Position numbers and translations under genes: made by a program. Positions 6,060 through 10,289 of a DNA stretch of 10,289 nucleotides are shown in pieces; position 1 is the first letter of the stretch, and every line of letters begins with the position of its first letter. The DNA is from Gemmatimonadota bacterium (lineage in GTDB: Bacteria > Gemmatimonadota > Gemmatimonadetes > Longimicrobiales > Gaopeijiaceae), in NCBI GenBank assembly GCA_024638395.1, contig JAHEKK010000070.1, positions 1 to 10,289 on the forward strand, given 5' to 3'. The notes under the pieces are model-generated. The model had not been told where the DNA came from. It saw nothing but the letters and a program-made list of their open reading frames with translations, and searched no databases.

Positions 6060-7277
6060 ATGATCTTCGAGTTGGAAGATGGGGGCCGGAACAGCGCGTT
6101 GATGAAGGTGATCGGAGTCGGTGGTGCCGGCGGGAACGCGGTCAACCGTATGATCCTGGAGGATCTCGAAGGGGTCGACTTCATCTCCGCCAACACGGAC
6201 GCCCAAGCCCTGGAAACCTCCAGAGCCCCGACGACGATCCAGCTCGGGAAGCGTCTCACGCGGGGTCTCGGAGCGGGGGCGAGGCCCGAGGTGGGCCGGC
6301 AGGCGATTGCCGAGGATGCCGATGAGGTCAGGCAGTCGTTGCTGGGTGCCGACCTCGTCTTCATAGCCGCCGGCATGGGTGGCGGGACGGGGACGGGAGC
6401 GGCACCGATCATCGGCGAAATCGCGAAAGAGCTGGGGGCGCTCGCCATCGCCATCGTGACCCGCCCCTTCTCCTTCGAGGGCGGCAAGCGCATGAAACAG
6501 GCCGAGCAGGGCCTGGCCGAACTGCGCCGGACCGTGGACACGATGATCGTCGTACCCAACGATCGGCTCCTCTCCGTTGTGGGCAAGGGGACCTCCTTTC
6601 GCGACGCCTTGAAGAAGGCTGACGAGGTCCTGCTCAACGCCACACAGGGAATCAGCGACCTGATCCGCGTCAGCGGTGATGTCAACGTGGACTTCGCCGA
6701 CGTCAGGACGATCATGTCCTGCCGGGGGCCGGCCCTCATGGGCTCCGGTGTGGGCCGTGGGGAGACGCGGGCGGTCGATGCGGCCCAGGAAGCCGTGGCG
6801 TCGCCCCTGCTCGACAACATCTCCATCAGGGGCGCCAAAGGCGTCCTGATCAACATCACCGGCGGGATGGATCTGGCCATCGACGAGGTGACCGAAATCT
6901 CAACCATGATTCAGCAAGAGGCCGGAGACGAAGCAGAGATCATCTTCGGGGCGGTTCACGATCCGTCCATGGAAGAGGAGGTACGGGTCACGCTGATTGC
7001 CACCGGTTTCGAAACCGAGAGCGAGCGTTCCGGAAGGGTGCTTCGCCCCACATTCCCGCCCAGGACCGTGGAGGTCCCCACCATGGGCCAGCGCCAGAGT
7101 CCGGTAGCGGCAGCCGGTGGGGGCGCGGCTCCGCGGCGGGCTCCCTTCGGCGGCGTCCCCCTCGATCGAGTTGCCTCCCGGGGGCCAGCGCCCGAAACTC
7201 AAGGTGAGGCGGCGGCCCCCTTTCAGGTTGATCCTGAGCTGGAGCTGCCGACCTTCATCAGCCGAAGAAGTTCTTGA
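6060..7277 (+). CDS. ftsZ: FtsZ, tubulin-like GTPase of the division ring
   Basis: A cytoplasmic GTPase of 405 residues that polymerises into the Z ring and organises septal wall synthesis. A short N-terminus leads into KVIGVGGAGGNAVNRM (16-31), the first nucleotide-binding loop. The tubulin signature GGGTGTG lies at 107-113, followed by AAP. RPFSFEG and a conserved VPNDRLL segment come next. The catalytic T7 loop NVDFAD lies at 209-214 and keeps the acidic residues needed for GTP hydrolysis at the polymer interface. The globular part ends near residue 320 (VTLIATGF). A disordered linker rich in Pro, Ala, Gly and Arg of about 70 residues follows, then the C-terminal peptide ELELPTFISRR (393-403), the expected FtsA-binding tail. 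The protein looks complete and functional. The start is set by GGGAGA 5 nt upstream. Its own leader suggests expression partly separate from ftsA. Confidence 0.98.
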   Translation: MIFELEDGGRNSALMKVIGVGGAGGNAVNRMILEDLEGVDFISANTDAQALETSRAPTTIQLGKRLTRGLGAGARPEVGRQAIAEDADEVRQSLLGADLVFIAAGMGGGTGTGAAPIIGEIAKELGALAIAIVTRPFSFEGGKRMKQAEQGLAELRRTVDTMIVVPNDRLLSVVGKGTSFRDALKKADEVLLNATQGISDLIRVSGDVNVDFADVRTIMSCRGPALMGSGVGRGETRAVDAAQEAVASPLLDNISIRGAKGVLINITGGMDLAIDEVTEISTMIQQEAGDEAEIIFGAVHDPSMEEEVRVTLIATGFETESERSGRVLRPTFPPRTVEVPTMGQRQSPVAAAGGGAAPRRAPFGGVPLDRVASRGPAPETQGEAAAPFQVDPELELPTFISRRSS

Positions 7278-7346
7278 GGGCCAATCCCAGATGAGGTGAG
7301 CGCCTGACGCCTCGTGATCCCGTTTGCCGCGGGAGCGAGGTCTCGG

Positions 7347-8675
7347 GTGTCCTGTGCACCGTATACCATGAACGCTCGACTTCGTACGTACTTCCTCGTG
7401 CTCGCCGCTTTCGCGGCGACGGCGGGGACGGTCATGGTGAGGACCCTCGTGGCCGGCGATGGGCGGGCTCCCGAGATCGGCGCCCTCGAGGCGGTCTACG
7501 CCAGGGAGGCGCAACGGATCGAGCCAATGGAGTTGACTCCCGGCGCCACCTTCGGGCAGATCCTCACGGATGCCGGGCTGGACGCCAACGAACAGAGCGC
7601 CCTGCTGTTGGCGTTCCGGGAGCAGGCTTCACCCAGGCGCATGCGGGCCGGAACTGAGGTGCGTCTTGTTTGGCGGGGCGACCGGGAGTGGCTGAACGGG
7701 ATCGAGGTGGACATCAACCGCGACGAGACCGTCCGCCTGGACCGGAGCGAAGTGGGTTGGTTGTCCTCCAAAGAAGTGGTGTCGACGGTCACCGACACCG
7801 TGTTCGTTGCCGGCCAGATCGGAAGCATTCTCTGGAACTCGGTGATGGATCACCAAGACCTCGCGCGGATGCCTCCCGGCGACCGTGCCAGGCTGATCCA
7901 CCGACTGGACCAGGTCTTCCAGTGGCAGGTGGACTTCTCCAGGCAGATCCGGCGGGGCGACTACTACCGATTCGCCTTCGAACGCCACGTACGGCCCGAC
8001 GGGAGCATGAGGGACGGCTCTCTGATTTCCGCTGAGCTGGTGAACGAGGGGCGCTCCTACCACGCCATCTGGTTCGACCCCAACGGAGATGGGGAGGGCA
8101 CGTATTACGATCTCGAGGGGCAGTCCGTCCGCCGGGCGTTCCTCAAGAAGCCCCTGGAGTTCCGCCGCATTGCCTCGCGCTACACGAACAGCCGCTTCCA
8201 CCCGGTGCTCAAGCGCTGGAGGGCACACAGGGGAGTCGACTACGCCGCCGATTCCGGCACACCGATCCAGGCTACCGGTGACGGTGTCGTGGTTCGCCGC
8301 AACTGGAGCGACACATACGGCAACGTGATCGACATTCGCCATCCCAACGGATTCGTCACTCGCTACGCCCACCTGAGCCGTTGGGGGCCCGGCATCGTGC
8401 AAGGCTCCAGGGTGAAACAGGGTGAGGTGGTCGGGTACGTAGGAATGACGGGTCTGGCCAGCGGGCCCCACCTGCACTATGAAATGCGTACTCAGGCCGG
8501 CCCCATCGATCCGTTGGCCATCGAGTTGCCCGCCGGAGATCCTGTCCCGACCGACGATTGGGAGCGCTGGACGACGGAGAGCGCGGACCGCCTCGCGATG
8601 TTGCTCAAACTCCCCGATCCCGAGACATTCCGGGCCGCAACCGACGAACCCCGGACGGCGCGGTCGGACCACTGA
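7347..8675 (+). CDS. M23 family murein endopeptidase, MepM/OapA-like
   Basis: A predicted membrane-anchored zinc peptidase of about 442 residues that should cut peptidoglycan peptide crosslinks outside the cytoplasmic membrane. After a few basic residues a hydrophobic segment at about 15-31 forms a signal anchor. A LysM/OapA-like region lies near 64-110 (ATFGQILTDAG onwards). A middle region resembling the second N-terminal domain of Csd3/MepM-type enzymes includes QVDFSRQIRRGDYYRFAFE. The C-terminal LytM domain (about 285-385) has all zinc and catalytic residues: H294 and D298 (HRGVD), H342 (YAHLS) and H375/H377 (HLHYE), so it is predicted active. The start is uncertain. GTG 7347 has GAGG 6 nt upstream; ATG 7368 (seven residues shorter) starts just before the basic-hydrophobic segment but lacks a ribosome site; GTG 7314 is possible. 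It follows ftsZ by 69 nt and may share its transcript. Confidence 0.9.
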   Translation: MSCAPYTMNARLRTYFLVLAAFAATAGTVMVRTLVAGDGRAPEIGALEAVYAREAQRIEPMELTPGATFGQILTDAGLDANEQSALLLAFREQASPRRMRAGTEVRLVWRGDREWLNGIEVDINRDETVRLDRSEVGWLSSKEVVSTVTDTVFVAGQIGSILWNSVMDHQDLARMPPGDRARLIHRLDQVFQWQVDFSRQIRRGDYYRFAFERHVRPDGSMRDGSLISAELVNEGRSYHAIWFDPNGDGEGTYYDLEGQSVRRAFLKKPLEFRRIASRYTNSRFHPVLKRWRAHRGVDYAADSGTPIQATGDGVVVRRNWSDTYGNVIDIRHPNGFVTRYAHLSRWGPGIVQGSRVKQGEVVGYVGMTGLASGPHLHYEMRTQAGPIDPLAIELPAGDPVPTDDWERWTTESADRLAMLLKLPDPETFRAATDEPRTARSDH

Positions 8676-8719
8676 GCGACCAGCCCGAAGGACTCCTCTA
8701 GCGGATCCAAGCCTCACTC

Positions 8720-10289
8720 TTGCCTCGGGACACGGCCTTCGTTCCCGCCCTGCTGGTCTTGTTGGGCGGGGCCACGTTCTTCTGGTGGATCTACTACCGG
8801 AGAGAGTTCGCCGTCTCTTCCCGAGGCCTCCTTTTCGTCATGAGGCTTCTCGCCCTGGGCGGTATCGTGCTCCTGCTCTGGAACCCTGGGCTGGGCCTGG
8901 GCTCCGGTAGCGCCCCGCCCCGATTCATACTGTTGGACCGGAGCGCGTCCATGTCCGCGGCAATGGCCGACGGCGGTGACGTCTGGGGCCATGCAGTGGC
9001 GCGCGTGAGGGATCTGGCCGCCCCCGGCGGGACACGCATCGTCCTCCTCGGCGAGACGCCCCAGCCGGCGGCTCCTGACGACCTGGACGACGTCCGCCCC
9101 TCGGCTGATCGCTCTTCCTGGCTCGAGGGGTTGCGGGCGGCCGCGGAGGCGGGCGCCAGGGAGGTCGTTCTCGTGACCGACGGTCGCCTCGAGGATCCGC
9201 TGGCCGGCGTCGACCTCGCACAGGAATTGGGGGTGGCCGTCGTCGTGGATCCGCCCCCGTCCGCGGGGCCGAACCTCGGGATCTCACGCCTGACCCTCCC
9301 TTCCGACCTCGAACGGGATGCACCGCTGGAGGGCCGAGTCGAGGTTCAGGGCTCATGGCCGGGCGATTCAGTCCGGGTGGCCCTTTTCGTGGACGGCGAC
9401 TCGGTCATGAGCCTGGGGGTCCCGGCTCCCGTGGATGACGGGGTCGTGGGGGCCGGATTCAGGCTCCCCCCTGGGTTGGCGCCTGGCCTCCATGTCGTAG
9501 AGGCTCGCCTTTCGGGACGTGACAGCTATCCCGATGACGACCGCCGGTCCCGGCTCATCACCGTCGATCCGGAGGAGACGGGGGTCCTGCTCGTCAGCTT
9601 CCGGCCCGACTGGGAGGCCCGCTTCCTGTTCCCGGTTCTGAGCCAGGCAACGGGACTGCCCGCACGGGGATTCCTGCGCGTGGGAGCGGACCGCTTCCTG
9701 CCGATTCACCCCGGGGCCAGGGGTGCGGTGGACGAGGCCACACTTACCCGCATGATGCGCCAGGCTGAACTCCTGGTTGCCATGGGCGTCGACGCGGCGG
9801 TCGCCCCCCTGGTGGAAGGTGCTGCGGCCGGTTCCGGCCGCCTCCTCCTCTTCCCCGTGGACGCGGATGGCGCCGCCCTCGCCGGAGTAGGAGTCGGGGC
9901 TCCCCTCGGTGGCGAGTGGTACGTGGAGGAACCGCCGCCGTCTCCCATCGCGGGCATGCTCGGAGACTTCGAGCTGACAGGCCTTCCGCCACTGACCCGG
10001 GTCCTCCCGGTGGTCGACGACGGCGGGGGCCAGGCACTGGGATTGCGGCTCGGGGGAGCTGGGCGGCCGGAACCGGCCATCGTCTTGCGGAGCCCGGGAA
10101 ACAGGAGGGTCGCCGTTGCCCTGGCGCGGGGTTTCTGGCGGTGGGGATTCAGGGACGGAGATCCTCACGACCGCTACCGACGACTGTGGTCGGCCGTAGG
10201 AGGATGGATGCTGGCCGACGAGCCCCTGGCCGCCGGCCCCGGCGTTCGGCCCGTCGAATCCGTGCTCCCTAGAGGCGAGCCTACGCGCT
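8720..10289 (+). CDS. Membrane protein with VWA-like domain, cut by the right edge
   Basis: An open frame without a stop from a TTG at 8720 to the window end, 523 codons so far. Two hydrophobic helices lie at about 7-26 and 36-54, joined by a short basic loop. Directly after them comes FILLDRSASM, a DxSxS metal-site motif (73-77), followed by LVTDG (152-155), the usual order in a von Willebrand factor A fold. Later segments include a beta-rich region, RPDWEARFLFPVL (from 295) and FWRWGF (472-477) with a downstream Tyr/Trp-rich stretch. These resemble a group of two-helix VWA proteins with a glutamine-amidotransferase-like part found in several Gram-negative phyla; this is recalled similarity, not a search result. 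The start is weak: TAG at 8699-8701 closes the frame upstream, TTG 8720 is the only usual start before the first helix, and no good ribosome site is seen. It follows the peptidase by 44 nt. Function unknown. Confidence 0.8.
   Translation, partial: MPRDTAFVPALLVLLGGATFFWWIYYRREFAVSSRGLLFVMRLLALGGIVLLLWNPGLGLGSGSAPPRFILLDRSASMSAAMADGGDVWGHAVARVRDLAAPGGTRIVLLGETPQPAAPDDLDDVRPSADRSSWLEGLRAAAEAGAREVVLVTDGRLEDPLAGVDLAQELGVAVVVDPPPSAGPNLGISRLTLPSDLERDAPLEGRVEVQGSWPGDSVRVALFVDGDSVMSLGVPAPVDDGVVGAGFRLPPGLAPGLHVVEARLSGRDSYPDDDRRSRLITVDPEETGVLLVSFRPDWEARFLFPVLSQATGLPARGFLRVGADRFLPIHPGARGAVDEATLTRMMRQAELLVAMGVDAAVAPLVEGAAAGSGRLLLFPVDADGAALAGVGVGAPLGGEWYVEEPPPSPIAGMLGDFELTGLPPLTRVLPVVDDGGGQALGLRLGGAGRPEPAIVLRSPGNRRVAVALARGFWRWGFRDGDPHDRYRRLWSAVGGWMLADEPLAAGPGVRPVESVLPRGEPTR

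Noticed and set aside
5957..6325. Forward frame of 122 codons starting in the ftsA-ftsZ gap and running into ftsZ
   Set aside because: It overlaps ftsZ in another frame and its product has no motif; it is a shadow of ftsZ.
5822..6907. Reverse-strand open frame of 361 codons over the ftsA-ftsZ gap and ftsZ
   Set aside because: Most of it mirrors ftsZ coding sequence; the product is Ser/Pro/Arg-rich without motifs, which is typical of a shadow frame.
7293..7313. Inverted repeat GAGG...CCTC after ftsZ as a possible terminator
   Set aside because: The stem is about 6 bp with a G-U pair and a mismatch beyond it, and no T-run follows.
7629..8717. Reverse-strand open frame of 362 codons over the M23 gene
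   Set aside because: It is antisense to a gene with intact HxxxD and HxH motifs and shows no domain of its own.
9368..10168. Reverse-strand open frame of 266 codons over the last gene
   Set aside because: The forward frame has coherent membrane helices, a metal-site motif and sensible protein composition; the reverse product is low-complexity and polar.

Overview
The window is a stretch of a GC-rich bacterial chromosome carrying the distal half of a division and cell wall (dcw) cluster. All genes lie on the + strand. The gene content (FtsW, MurG, MurC, FtsQ, FtsA, FtsZ, then a MepM/OapA-type M23 endopeptidase) fits a peptidoglycan-making, probably Gram-negative bacterium. The high GC, the basic FtsQ N-terminus, the absence of murB and ddl between murC and ftsQ, and a membrane VWA-like protein after the peptidase make Gemmatimonadota or a similar deep-branching phylum my best guess. 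That guess comes from overall impression and no marker gene proves it.

Layout. Positions 1-9 probably hold the last codons of an upstream gene (murD would be usual) whose TGA overlaps the ftsW ATG. ftsW (6-1223), murG (1220-2338) and murC (2335-3810) follow, joined by 4-nt ATGA/GTGA overlaps. ftsQ starts inside the end of murC, and ftsA follows ftsQ after 22 nt. A 234-nt gap, the only sizeable non-coding stretch, separates ftsA from ftsZ. It holds a weak extended -10 promoter candidate and a doubtful basic small ORF. ftsZ (6060-7277) is followed by an M23 peptidase (about 7347-8675) and by a large gene that begins with TTG at 8720 and runs off the right edge.

How the genes work together. MurC adds L-Ala to UDP-MurNAc in the cytoplasm. 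MurG makes lipid II at the inner face of the membrane. FtsW polymerises lipid II at the septum. FtsZ forms the ring, FtsA ties it to the membrane through a C-terminal amphipathic helix, and FtsQ links the cytoplasmic and periplasmic parts of the divisome. The M23 enzyme is predicted to cut peptide crosslinks so that new wall can be inserted or daughter cells can part. The last gene has two membrane helices and a VWA-like metal-site motif; its role is unknown.

Most of the window is an ordinary dcw cluster with intact key motifs. The points worth a second look are the coupled overlaps, the ftsA-ftsZ gap, the non-canonical FtsW and FtsA motifs, and the ftsZ/M23/VWA neighbourhood. I see no mobile element, CRISPR array, RNA gene, clear rho-independent terminator or clearly new system.
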